NCBI GenBank assembly: GCA_031269635.1
Contig: JAISYY010000284.1
Span: 1 to 6,465, forward strand
Reading direction: 5' to 3'
Length of the DNA stretch: 6,465 bases
From: Tannerella sp.
GTDB taxonomy: Bacteria; Bacteroidota; Bacteroidia; Bacteroidales; Tannerellaceae
Every line of letters begins with the position of its first letter. The first letter of the stretch is position 1. Shown in pieces: positions 1 through 6,465 of the stretch. Under the pieces are notes generated by a model. It was not told the DNA's origin, searched no databases, and was given only the letters and a program-made list of their open reading frames with translations. The position numbers and the translations under genes are program-made.

Positions 1-756
1 GCTTACTACCGCGCCGTTTTCCATCTGGATAAAACCGGCGATACCTTTCTGGACATGAGCAACTGGAAGAAAGGCATGGTTTACGTCAACGGTCGCAACA
101 TTGGTCGTTTCTGGGAAATCGGGCCGCAGCAAACCCTGTACATGCCCGGCTGCTGGCTGAACAAAGGCGAGAACGAAATCATCGTATTGGATATAGCAGG
201 AACGGAAACGCCTGTGGCCAGCGGATTACGCCAACCGATTCTGGACGTTTTACGCGGCAACGGCGCGTATAAGTTCCGCAAGCAAGGCGAAACACTGGAT
301 TTATCGGGCGAAACGCCGGTGTATTCAGGGAGTTTCAAAGCGGGCAACGGCTGGCAGAAAATCCCGTTCGGCAAAACGTATGAAACCCGCTATTTCTGTC
401 TGGAAGCCCTCAACGCACACGGTGGCGACGATTTTGCTTCCATTGCCGAACTGGAAATTTTGGGTAGCGACAGCAAACCGATCTCCCGCCAGCACTGGAA
501 AATCGTTTACGCCGACAGCGAAGAAGCCGACGATGCCAACAACATCGCGTCCAACGTCTTCGACTTGCAGGAATCGACCATCTGGCACACTTCCTACTCT
601 ATCGGCAAGGATAAATTTCCGCATCAAATTGTCATTGATTTGGGCGAAACAAAGGCGATTACCGGCTTTGAGTACCTGCCGCGTTTGGAAGCCAACAAGC
701 CCGGCATGATTAAAGATTTCAGGATTTACGTAAAAACAGCGCCTTTTAAACTATAA
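1..756 (+). CDS. GH35-like beta-galactosidase, C-terminal part (5' end outside window)
   Basis: The reading frame is open from base 1 and ends at TAA 754-756, giving 251 residues. The catalytic GH35 barrel and its glutamates lie upstream and are not visible. Seen: residues about 15-70 of the fragment carry the signature of the galactose-binding jelly-roll found at the end of GH35 enzymes (VNGRNIGRFW, GPQQTLYMPG, then LNKGENEIIVLD and the closing LRQPILDVLR). After a linker, residues about 120-251 resemble discoidin/F5-8 type C carbohydrate-binding sequence (IAELEILG, then STIWHTSYS, PHQIVIDLGE, FEYLPR, IKDFRIYV). Family knowledge: such enzymes remove terminal beta-linked galactose from glycans, usually in the periplasm or at the cell surface. 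The signal peptide would be upstream and cannot be checked. The stop is 12 bases before the next start, so the gene is probably in one operon with it. The internal ATG at 55 is not the true start. The family call is strong; substrate is unknown. Confidence 0.85.
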   Translation, partial: AYYRAVFHLDKTGDTFLDMSNWKKGMVYVNGRNIGRFWEIGPQQTLYMPGCWLNKGENEIIVLDIAGTETPVASGLRQPILDVLRGNGAYKFRKQGETLDLSGETPVYSGSFKAGNGWQKIPFGKTYETRYFCLEALNAHGGDDFASIAELEILGSDSKPISRQHWKIVYADSEEADDANNIASNVFDLQESTIWHTSYSIGKDKFPHQIVIDLGETKAITGFEYLPRLEANKPGMIKDFRIYVKTAPFKL

Positions 757-768
757 TTTCATCGCTTT

Positions 769-2127
769 ATGAAACGTTTTTTTCTTTTGTTTTTCTTTCA
801 AACGATTTTGATTTTATCTGCACAATCTCAGGAGCAAACGGATGTAGAAACCCGACCGCAGGCATGGGCAGGCAATTCCGTTAATGCCGTCATCTTTAGG
901 AAAAACGCTTTGGTAACCCACGGCGATACACAATTTATGGCGTATTACGATCCGGAAGGTCGCCTCTGCTTAGCCAAAAGAAAATACAACGATGAACAGT
1001 GGGAAATCCGGCAGACGCAATATACCGGAAACATCCGCGATGCGCACAACTCCATCAGCATTATGACCGACGGCGAAGGGTATTTACACGTAAGTTGGAA
1101 TCATCACGGCAATCCTTTGAATTATACCCAGAGTCTCTCGCCTCTATCGCTTGACTTAGGCGACAGGCAGCCGATGACCGCCGCGTCGGAGCAGAATGTT
1201 ACTTATCCCGAATTTTACAAACTGTCCGATGGCAACCTGATTTTCATGTATCGCGACGGGCAATCGGGAAGGGGCAATCTGGCGATGAACCGATACGACG
1301 TCAAAACAAAGCAATGGCAACGGCTGCACGCGAACCTGATTGATGGCGAAGGACAAAGGAACGCTTACTGGCAGGCTTGCATAGATGCGAAAGGAACAAT
1401 TCATCTTTCATGGGTTTGGCGCGAAACGCCGGATGTGGCTTCCAATCACGATATGTGCTATGCCCGTTCCCGCGATAACGGTCAAACGTGGGAAAACGAA
1501 CAAGGCAAAACTTACCGGCTGCCCATCACCGCCGCAACCGCCGAATATGTTTGCCGTATTCCACAAAACAGCGAACTGATAAACCAAACGTCCATGACCG
1601 CCGACGCCAGCGGCAACCCTTACATTGCCACTTATTACAGGGAGCAGGATAGCGACGTCCCCCAATACCATGTCATCTGCAAAGACGGCGGCAAGTGGAA
1701 AACGCTGAATACGGGTTTCCGGAAAACGGCTTTCTCCCTGAAAGGCAGCGGCACCAAATCCATTCCCGTTTCCCGTCCGCAAATAGTGGTGAACGAAGCG
1801 GAAGACAAAAAACAACTTGTCCTCATTTTCAGGGATGAAGAACGGGGAAAAAAAGTTTCGATAGCCGTCTGCACGGATATTTCCGGCAACCAATGGTCGG
1901 TTGGCGACCTCACCGCGTACAGCGTAGGCGAATGGGAACCTGCCTACGACACCGAATTGTGGAAAGATAAACGGATATTGCAGCTTTATGTTCAGCGCAT
2001 ACACCAGATAGACGGTGAAGGCGTTGCGACTGTGCCGGCACAGCCGGTTTCCGTATTGACGGTTCCGTTGGCAATACCGGAATGGCAATCCCCTTTCGTG
2101 CTTGCCGATTTGCCGAAAATCAGATAA
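769..2127 (+). CDS. Secreted seven-bladed beta-propeller protein, BNR_4 type; candidate polysaccharide lyase or glycosidase
   Basis: This is a complete 452-residue protein. Residues 1-20 form a classic signal peptide: KR, then a Phe/Leu-rich core, with a likely signal peptidase I cut after AQS20. This supports ATG 769 as the start; there is no lipobox cysteine, so it is probably periplasmic. The body matches the BNR_4 propeller pattern: an opening strand with VTHGD (H51), RDAHN (H93), SWNHHG (H112/H113), YRDGQSGRGN (Y161), N174-R175, YWQACID, LSWVWRE, an Asp-box at 234-241 (SRDNGQTW), then NQTSM and SRPQIVV. Family knowledge: this fold includes ulvan lyases (PL24, PL25) and GH145, which cleaves rhamnose-alpha-1,4-glucuronic acid. 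H93, H113, Y161 and R175 are spaced much like the two His, Tyr and Arg I recall for PL25, and H51 is close to the GH145 catalytic His48; both matches are from memory. Many BNR_4 proteins have no assigned activity. The fold is confident, the reaction is not. It sits between a beta-galactosidase and an HTCS gene, fitting glycan breakdown. Confidence 0.85.
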   Translation: MKRFFLLFFFQTILILSAQSQEQTDVETRPQAWAGNSVNAVIFRKNALVTHGDTQFMAYYDPEGRLCLAKRKYNDEQWEIRQTQYTGNIRDAHNSISIMTDGEGYLHVSWNHHGNPLNYTQSLSPLSLDLGDRQPMTAASEQNVTYPEFYKLSDGNLIFMYRDGQSGRGNLAMNRYDVKTKQWQRLHANLIDGEGQRNAYWQACIDAKGTIHLSWVWRETPDVASNHDMCYARSRDNGQTWENEQGKTYRLPITAATAEYVCRIPQNSELINQTSMTADASGNPYIATYYREQDSDVPQYHVICKDGGKWKTLNTGFRKTAFSLKGSGTKSIPVSRPQIVVNEAEDKKQLVLIFRDEERGKKVSIAVCTDISGNQWSVGDLTAYSVGEWEPAYDTELWKDKRILQLYVQRIHQIDGEGVATVPAQPVSVLTVPLAIPEWQSPFVLADLPKIR

Positions 2128-2143
2128 CCCATTACCATAATGT

Positions 2144-5100
2144 ATGCATCCAAAGCGAATCAAATATGTTTTAACCCTCCTGATGGCGTGCCATTTTAAT
2201 CTGCATGCAGGTGATGTGATTGTCAGACAGATACCGGTTGCCGAGCAGTTGCCTTCCAATACCGTTTACCGGATGTTTCAGGACAAGGAGGGATATATCT
2301 GGCTGGGTACAACCAGCGGATTTTGCCGGTACGACGGTTACGACATGAAAAGTTTCCGTTCGGAAGTTGTCAATCCTGCTTTCCCGTCCAATTTTATTTC
2401 AGGCGGTTTTGCCGAAGACACACTGAATCACACCCTCTGGATAGGTACCGAAAAGGGCGTGCTGATATTGGACAAGCGCACCTTTACCGTCACGCTGCTG
2501 GATGCCGCTTTATTGAGCGAAACGCCGGTTCGAGAGGTAAGGTATGCCGACGGCGCTATGTGGGTTTGTTCCGATTTCGGGCTATATCTGTACAATCTGG
2601 ATAAAACGTTGAAAAAGAAATATCTGGGTGGAGCAAACAGCATCCATATCGACGACCGTGGAACGATACGGGTAACAGTCTGGGGAAACGGCATACATTA
2701 TCTGGACAGGGCGTCCGATACATTCATTCCCTGCCCCAAAATAGGACAGGACAACAATCCCCACAAAATATTCCAGGACAATGCCGGCCGTTTCTGGGTG
2801 TGTACCTGGGGCGACGGGATTTACCGGTTTTGTCCCGAAAAACAGGGACAGGACATGTACGAGTGCGCAGTCATACCAAATGATAAATACCGCGACTTCG
2901 GCATTTTCTTCGATATAGAACAGGACAATGTCCACAATTACCTTTGGGCGCTGTCTTATGCGGGAGTAATGGTGCTTAAGCCGGAAGACGACCGCCTCGT
3001 GCCCGTAAATGAACCGTTTGCGGCAATTAATAACCAGACCAACATGTTTTCCGACATAATGAAAGACCGGAATGGAAATCTTTGGATCGGAACATACGAA
3101 CAGGGCGCGATGGTGATCAATCCCGCCCCGTCGGCAATCACCAATTTCGATTTGCAACCTGTCAAAACAGAAACAGGATACAGTCCGAATATCCTGAGAG
3201 TATTTGAAGATAAAGACCGCGAACTCTGGTTCAGACCGGAACGGCTGGGAATATACCTGTTGAATACGCAAACATCGAAAATCTGTGATACAAACATACC
3301 CGAAATCTTGAATGTGATGTCCGTTTGCAACTGTTTGGCGTCGGATGAGATTTGGGCGGCCACGAATTATGTACCGGATATTCACCGTTTACGGAAATCG
3401 AACGGGAAAGTCTCTTTAATCGGAACGATGGACATGCGTGCCGTTACGGGAAATACACAGGTCGTCAATTTTTTGCATGAAGGCAGGAACGGCGGTGTAT
3501 GGGCGGCAACAAATGATGCGCTTCTTTTGTGGAAACACGACAAATGGCAGGTGCTCAATGACAGCTGCGGAACCATAACCGGCATAACCGAAGACAGCAA
3601 TGGCGACGTATGGATCAGCACCGCAGGAAACGGACTGTGGCAGTCTGTACAAGATGGAGATACGGTAAACACAAGGAATTACAATACCGCTACCTGCGGG
3701 ATAGCGGGAAACAGTATTTCCTGTATCAGCGCCGACGCCGGCGGACATTTGTGGTTTTGCGTAAACGAAAGGCAACTGTACTGTTATGATATTACCAGCC
3801 GGCAGTTCACCGATTATACGCACGCAATCAATGTCAACAACCATGTAATTTTGAATATTATCGCCGGCGATAACGGGCATGTCTGGATTTCAAGCGACAG
3901 GCTGGTGACGGAATTTAATCCCCTCACCGGCGCTTCGATACAGTTTGATACCCGGAATGATCTTATCATTAACACGCTGAATAAAAATGCCGTAACTAAA
4001 CTGCACAATGGGTCGATTGCTTTCGGGGGCAACAGAGGGCTTTGTATTTTAACCCCGTCCGACAAGCTGGATATGCCCGATAAAAAAGCGCCGACTACGA
4101 TTACCGACATAAAAATCAACGGACGTTCGATCTGTCAGAAAGGCGCAAACCTTCAAAACTACGATTGTCAAAAAGAACTGATCCTGCTTCCGAATGAAGC
4201 AAACCTCGAAATTGATTTTTCGTCGTTCAACTATCTGAACCCCGGCAAAACGAGGTATGCCTATAAGCTGGAAGGAGTTGACGGGCGATGGATTTATACG
4301 GCGTCCAACCGCAATTTTGCCGTTTATAACCAGTTACGGAAAGGAAAGTATACGTTCCTCGTCAAATCGACCGGCGACAACCAGATTTGGAGCGACGAAA
4401 TCACACGGCTGGTTATCACGAAAAAACCGGCGTTTTACGAAACAGGATGGGCGTATGCAGGCTATACCGGCATCCTGCTGCTTTTATTCTTTGCAGGACT
4501 AAGGTTTTACAGCAGCCGTATCAAATTGCGCAACGAATTACAGATTGTGCAAATCGATAAAAGAAAATCCGAGGAACTGATACAGACCAAACTGCGCTTT
4601 TTTACGAATATCGGACATGAATTTCGCACACCCTTGACGCTTGTTATGACTCCGTTAAGCGCCTTGATCCGTCAGATAACCGACGACGACCTGAAACAAA
4701 AATTAGTTGCCATTCACCAGAATGCGGAAGATCTGTTGAAGCTGATCAATCAACTGCTGGATTTCCGAAAATTAGAGATGGGTGGGGAAAAACTGAAACT
4801 CTCATGCGACGATTTCGTGAAATTTGTGGAATACGTCTATCTCGCTTTCAAGGACGTAGCCGCAAACAAATCTATCCTGTTCACTTTTGAAAGCGAGGTC
4901 AGGCAGCTGTACATGAGTTTCGACAAAAGCAAAGTCCGCAAAATCATCAATAACTTATACTCCAACGCCTTAAAATTCACTTCCGAAGGAGGATATATCG
5001 CCACAACCGTCAGGCTTGTGCAGGAAAACGGACGGGAATTTGTCTGTCTGGAGGTCGCGGATTCCGGCTGCGGCATCCCCGACAGGGAACAGCAGGTGAT

Positions 5101-6115
5101 TTTCAAGCGTTTCTACCAGAGCGAGAACAACGACCCCGATAAAACCGGTTCGGGCATCGGCTTACACCTGGCGAAGGAATATGTGGAGCTGCACGGCGGA
5201 CAAATCACGGTCAACAGCAAGATCGGCGAAGGCAGCGTGTTTTCGGTATCCATTCCCGCAGATTTGCAGGTTGTCGGCAACAGCGCCGATAATGAAGAAA
5301 TACATGACCATGAATTTCGACAACCGGAAAAGGCGGCAAACAGCAACCCGGAACAAAAAACGCTGCTGATTGTGGAAGACAATGCGGAACTGTGCCGTTT
5401 TCTGGCAGAACAGTTTGAAGGCAGATTCAACGTCCTGCAAGCTGCCGACGGTAAAGAAGGCTTGTCTGTCGCTGTAGAGAAATTGCCCGATTTGATTATC
5501 TCGGACTTGATGATGCCCGTGCTGAACGGCCTGGACATGTGCCGGCAGTTGAAGAATGACATCCAGACATCCCACATCCCCATTATCCTGCTGACCGCCA
5601 AACTGTCGGACGAAACCAAAATCGAAACCTACAAAGCCGGCGCCGATTCCTACATCGCCAAACCCTTCAATTTCGACGTCCTGCAGACCCGTATCGAAAT
5701 GCTGATCGAGCAGCAGGAAAAACGGAAGAAACTGTTCCATAAAACCGTCGAAATCACGCCAAGCAGCATCACTACTACTTCGCTGGATGAGGAATTGATA
5801 CGGAAAGCACTGTCGGCTGTCGAAAAAAACATGGACAATTCCGAGTATTCGGTGGATGACCTGGCTTCGGCGCTTGCCCTCAGCCGCCGGCAGTTATCCC
5901 GCAAGTTCCAGTCCATAATCGGCTTGTCGCCCGGCGAATTTATTCGATCCGTTCGTTTAAAACGGGTGGCGCAGTTATTGAAAGACACTCAGTACAATAT
6001 TTCGGAGATTGCCGATATGGCCGGTTTCAGTACCATTAAGTATTTCAACCTGAATTTCAAGGATGAATTTGGCGTCACGCCGACGCAGTACAGGGCTGAA
6101 AACTCCTCAGAATAG
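2144..6115 (+). CDS. Hybrid two-component system regulator (HTCS): Reg_prop sensor, histidine kinase, receiver, AraC output
   Basis: This 1323-residue inner-membrane sensor and transcription factor is of the type that controls PULs. Order seen: signal peptide 1-22 (K/R-rich start, cut near LHA22); 14 Reg_prop blade motifs, with W or equivalent at about 53, 99, 140, 180, 218, 268, 314, 362, 404, 453, 490, 537, 581 and 625, fitting two seven-bladed propellers; Y_Y_Y domain about 687-760; one membrane helix about 768-788; HisKA with phospho-acceptor H825 (GHEFRTPL); HATPase with N941, DSGCGIP 973-979 and GSGIGL 1002-1007; receiver about 1071-1190 with E1078/D1079, phospho-acceptor D1121 (SDLMMP), T1151 and K1173; and AraC domain about 1217-1318 with two helix-turn-helices near 1237-1256 and 1286-1306. 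No key residue is missing, so it should be functional. Family knowledge: the propellers bind an oligosaccharide at the dimer interface and the AraC part activates the PUL. It starts 16 bases after the propeller-enzyme gene, probably in the same transcript. No Shine-Dalgarno is seen, as is usual in this phylum. The ligand is unknown. Confidence 0.97.
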   Translation: MHPKRIKYVLTLLMACHFNLHAGDVIVRQIPVAEQLPSNTVYRMFQDKEGYIWLGTTSGFCRYDGYDMKSFRSEVVNPAFPSNFISGGFAEDTLNHTLWIGTEKGVLILDKRTFTVTLLDAALLSETPVREVRYADGAMWVCSDFGLYLYNLDKTLKKKYLGGANSIHIDDRGTIRVTVWGNGIHYLDRASDTFIPCPKIGQDNNPHKIFQDNAGRFWVCTWGDGIYRFCPEKQGQDMYECAVIPNDKYRDFGIFFDIEQDNVHNYLWALSYAGVMVLKPEDDRLVPVNEPFAAINNQTNMFSDIMKDRNGNLWIGTYEQGAMVINPAPSAITNFDLQPVKTETGYSPNILRVFEDKDRELWFRPERLGIYLLNTQTSKICDTNIPEILNVMSVCNCLASDEIWAATNYVPDIHRLRKSNGKVSLIGTMDMRAVTGNTQVVNFLHEGRNGGVWAATNDALLLWKHDKWQVLNDSCGTITGITEDSNGDVWISTAGNGLWQSVQDGDTVNTRNYNTATCGIAGNSISCISADAGGHLWFCVNERQLYCYDITSRQFTDYTHAINVNNHVILNIIAGDNGHVWISSDRLVTEFNPLTGASIQFDTRNDLIINTLNKNAVTKLHNGSIAFGGNRGLCILTPSDKLDMPDKKAPTTITDIKINGRSICQKGANLQNYDCQKELILLPNEANLEIDFSSFNYLNPGKTRYAYKLEGVDGRWIYTASNRNFAVYNQLRKGKYTFLVKSTGDNQIWSDEITRLVITKKPAFYETGWAYAGYTGILLLLFFAGLRFYSSRIKLRNELQIVQIDKRKSEELIQTKLRFFTNIGHEFRTPLTLVMTPLSALIRQITDDDLKQKLVAIHQNAEDLLKLINQLLDFRKLEMGGEKLKLSCDDFVKFVEYVYLAFKDVAANKSILFTFESEVRQLYMSFDKSKVRKIINNLYSNALKFTSEGGYIATTVRLVQENGREFVCLEVADSGCGIPDREQQVIFKRFYQSENNDPDKTGSGIGLHLAKEYVELHGGQITVNSKIGEGSVFSVSIPADLQVVGNSADNEEIHDHEFRQPEKAANSNPEQKTLLIVEDNAELCRFLAEQFEGRFNVLQAADGKEGLSVAVEKLPDLIISDLMMPVLNGLDMCRQLKNDIQTSHIPIILLTAKLSDETKIETYKAGADSYIAKPFNFDVLQTRIEMLIEQQEKRKKLFHKTVEITPSSITTTSLDEELIRKALSAVEKNMDNSEYSVDDLASALALSRRQLSRKFQSIIGLSPGEFIRSVRLKRVAQLLKDTQYNISEIADMAGFSTIKYFNLNFKDEFGVTPTQYRAENSSE

Positions 6116-6132
6116 AGTTACATCCCCGAAAA

Positions 6133-6148
6133 ACCCGCACATACGGGT
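6133..6148 (+). other. Small inverted repeat just after the HTCS stop
   Basis: ACCCG at 6133-6137 pairs perfectly with CGGGT at 6144-6148 around a six-base loop. It starts 17 bases after the HTCS stop codon. No T run follows, so alone it is not a classic terminator. It may stabilise the 3' end of the mRNA or act together with the next hairpin. A five-base stem can arise by chance. Confidence 0.35.
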
Positions 6149-6156
6149 ATCGGACG

Positions 6157-6174
6157 CAGCAACATGCTGTTTTT
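6157..6174 (+). terminator. Candidate rho-independent terminator of the operon
   Basis: CAGCA (6157-6161) pairs perfectly with TGCTG (6165-6169) around the loop ACA, and five T follow directly at 6170-6174. An outer pairing of CGGA 6151-6154 with TCCG 6176-6179 is also possible. It lies about 40 bases after the HTCS stop and is the best terminator candidate in the window. The stem is short, so it may be weak or need help from the preceding hairpin. Confidence 0.5.
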
Positions 6175-6247
6175 ATCCGGCAAAAATTGTATAAAATTGG
6201 CTAAATCTTTTTTTGAGGTGCTAATATATCGCACAAATTATAAACTG

Positions 6248-6299
6248 TCCGTACACTAAAGCATACGGTTAATAAAGTGTCGTCCCTGCGGGACTTTGA
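6248..6299 (+). repeat. 52-base double-hairpin repeat, copy 1
   Basis: This is the first of three 52-base copies that align without gaps. Hand comparison gives 47/52 identity with copy 3 and 42/52 with copy 2. It contains two consecutive inverted repeats: CCGTA 6249-6253 with TACGG 6264-6268 around ten bases, then GTCCC 6282-6286 with GGGAC 6290-6294 around TGC, followed by TTT. The segment between them reads TTAATAAAGTGTC. The make-up resembles intergenic palindromic (REP/BIME-like) elements, but I do not recognise a named family. Confidence 0.8.
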
Positions 6300-6318
6300 C
6301 GGTGTCTGCGATTGCTCG

Positions 6319-6370
6319 TCCGTAAGCGAAAGCATCAGGTTATTATAGTGTCGTAGCTGCGGGACTTTGC
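6319..6370 (+). repeat. 52-base double-hairpin repeat, copy 2 (both stems decayed)
   Basis: It aligns base for base with the other copies (43/52 with copy 3) and keeps the ends TCCGTAAGC and GCGGGACTTTGC. Both inverted repeats are damaged. In the second, GTAGC faces GGGAC at 6353-6365, with two central mismatches where the other copies pair perfectly. In the first, CATCAGG replaces CATACGG. The start is 71 bases after the start of copy 1, with a 19-base spacer. Confidence 0.75.
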
Positions 6371-6399
6371 GGGGCCGTGATTGTCTGTGTCCGCATCCG

Positions 6400-6413
6400 T
6401 CCGTAAGCTAAAA
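6400..6413 (+). repeat. Partial repeat copy: 14-base head duplication before copy 3
   Basis: TCCGTAAGCTAAAA here is followed immediately by the head of copy 3, TCCGTAAGCTGAAG at 6414-6427; 12 of 14 bases match. It looks like a tandem duplication or a remnant of a copy whose rest was lost. A further TCCG at 6396-6399 precedes it. Confidence 0.6.
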
Positions 6414-6465
6414 TCCGTAAGCTGAAGCATACGGTTAATAAAGTATCGTCCCTGCGGGACTTTGC
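6414..6465 (+). repeat. 52-base double-hairpin repeat, copy 3 (at window edge)
   Basis: This is the most regular copy. In the first inverted repeat CCGTAAGCT (6415-6423) and AGCATACGG (6426-6434) pair at eight of nine positions around GA. In the second, GTCCC 6448-6452 pairs with GGGAC 6456-6460 around TGC. Its start is 95 bases after the start of copy 2. The unit ends exactly at the last base of the window, so more copies may follow. Confidence 0.8.

Larger units (their letters stand above)
6116..6247. other. Non-coding stretch after the HTCS gene, AT-rich in its second half
   Basis: No convincing reading frame is seen on either strand. The first part holds two short hairpins, listed separately. 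From about 6181 to 6247 the sequence becomes clearly AT-rich, with a run of seven T at 6208-6214 and a short inverted repeat, GTGC 6218-6221 with GCAC 6231-6234. I looked for the Bacteroidetes promoter pair (TTTG, then TAnnTTTG about 19-21 bases later) and did not find a good match. The AT-rich part could be a spacer before the repeat array. Confidence 0.5.

Noticed and set aside
777..783. Run of seven T near the start of the propeller gene as a phase-variation switch
   Set aside because: Seven bases is short for slippage control, and it simply encodes Phe-rich signal peptide sequence.
2174..2194. Lipoprotein signal in the HTCS N-terminus (LMAC at residues 13-16)
   Set aside because: M is unusual before A in a lipobox, the protein is already anchored by a helix at about 768-788, and a normal cleavage site after LHA22 fits better.
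1408..2259. Long open frame on the minus strand (283 codons)
   Set aside because: It lies opposite the propeller gene and runs into the start of the HTCS gene. The protein has no recognisable domain, while the + strand frame has a clear family match and signal peptide.
2582..3385. Long open frame on the minus strand (267 codons)
   Set aside because: It is opposite the HTCS propeller region, whose + strand product shows regular blade motifs. The antisense product has no recognisable motif.
5162..5740. Minus-strand open frame (192 codons) opposite the kinase and receiver part
   Set aside because: It is antisense to highly conserved catalytic motifs; its openness follows from the codon use of the real gene.
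6181..6247. Promoter for a downstream gene in the AT-rich stretch
   Set aside because: No TAnnTTTG element with a TTTG at the right distance was found, and no gene start follows within the window.
6248..6465. CRISPR array
   Set aside because: Units are 52 bases, differ from each other by 10-20 %, and the intervening segments are 19 and 43 bases and partly related to the repeat. A CRISPR array would have near-identical repeats and regular unique spacers.
6248..6465. Integron attC sites
   Set aside because: No GTTRRRY core with its matching RYYYAAC partner could be placed around the inverted repeats, and no cassette genes lie between the units.

Overview
The window looks like part of a polysaccharide utilisation locus (PUL) from a member of the Bacteroidetes, most likely Bacteroidales. 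Three things point there: a GH35-type beta-galactosidase tail of the Bacteroides style, a full hybrid two-component system (HTCS) regulator with two Reg_prop propellers and an AraC output domain, and no Shine-Dalgarno-like purine tract before either visible start. The genus cannot be decided from the sequence alone.

Layout: three genes run head to tail on the + strand with gaps of only 12 and 16 bases. Positions 1-756 are the C-terminal 251 residues of a GH35-like beta-galactosidase whose catalytic part lies before the window. Positions 769-2127 encode a complete secreted seven-bladed-propeller protein of the BNR_4 type, the fold shared by ulvan lyases PL24/PL25 and by the rhamnosidase family GH145. 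Positions 2144-6115 encode a 1323-residue HTCS with every catalytic motif intact. There is no room for a separate promoter in either gap, so the three are probably co-transcribed.

Working model (inference): the two enzymes help take apart a galactose-containing plant or algal glycan in the periplasm or at the cell surface. A released oligosaccharide binds the periplasmic propellers of the HTCS, which phosphorelays internally and activates the locus through its AraC domain. No SusC/SusD pair is visible; it would have to lie outside the window.

Positions 6116-6465 carry no convincing gene. They hold two small hairpins just after the HTCS stop (the second followed by five T, a plausible weak terminator), an AT-rich stretch, and then three copies of a 52-base repeat, each built from two consecutive inverted repeats. 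The third copy ends exactly at the window edge, so the array may continue. This repeat is the least explained part of the window.
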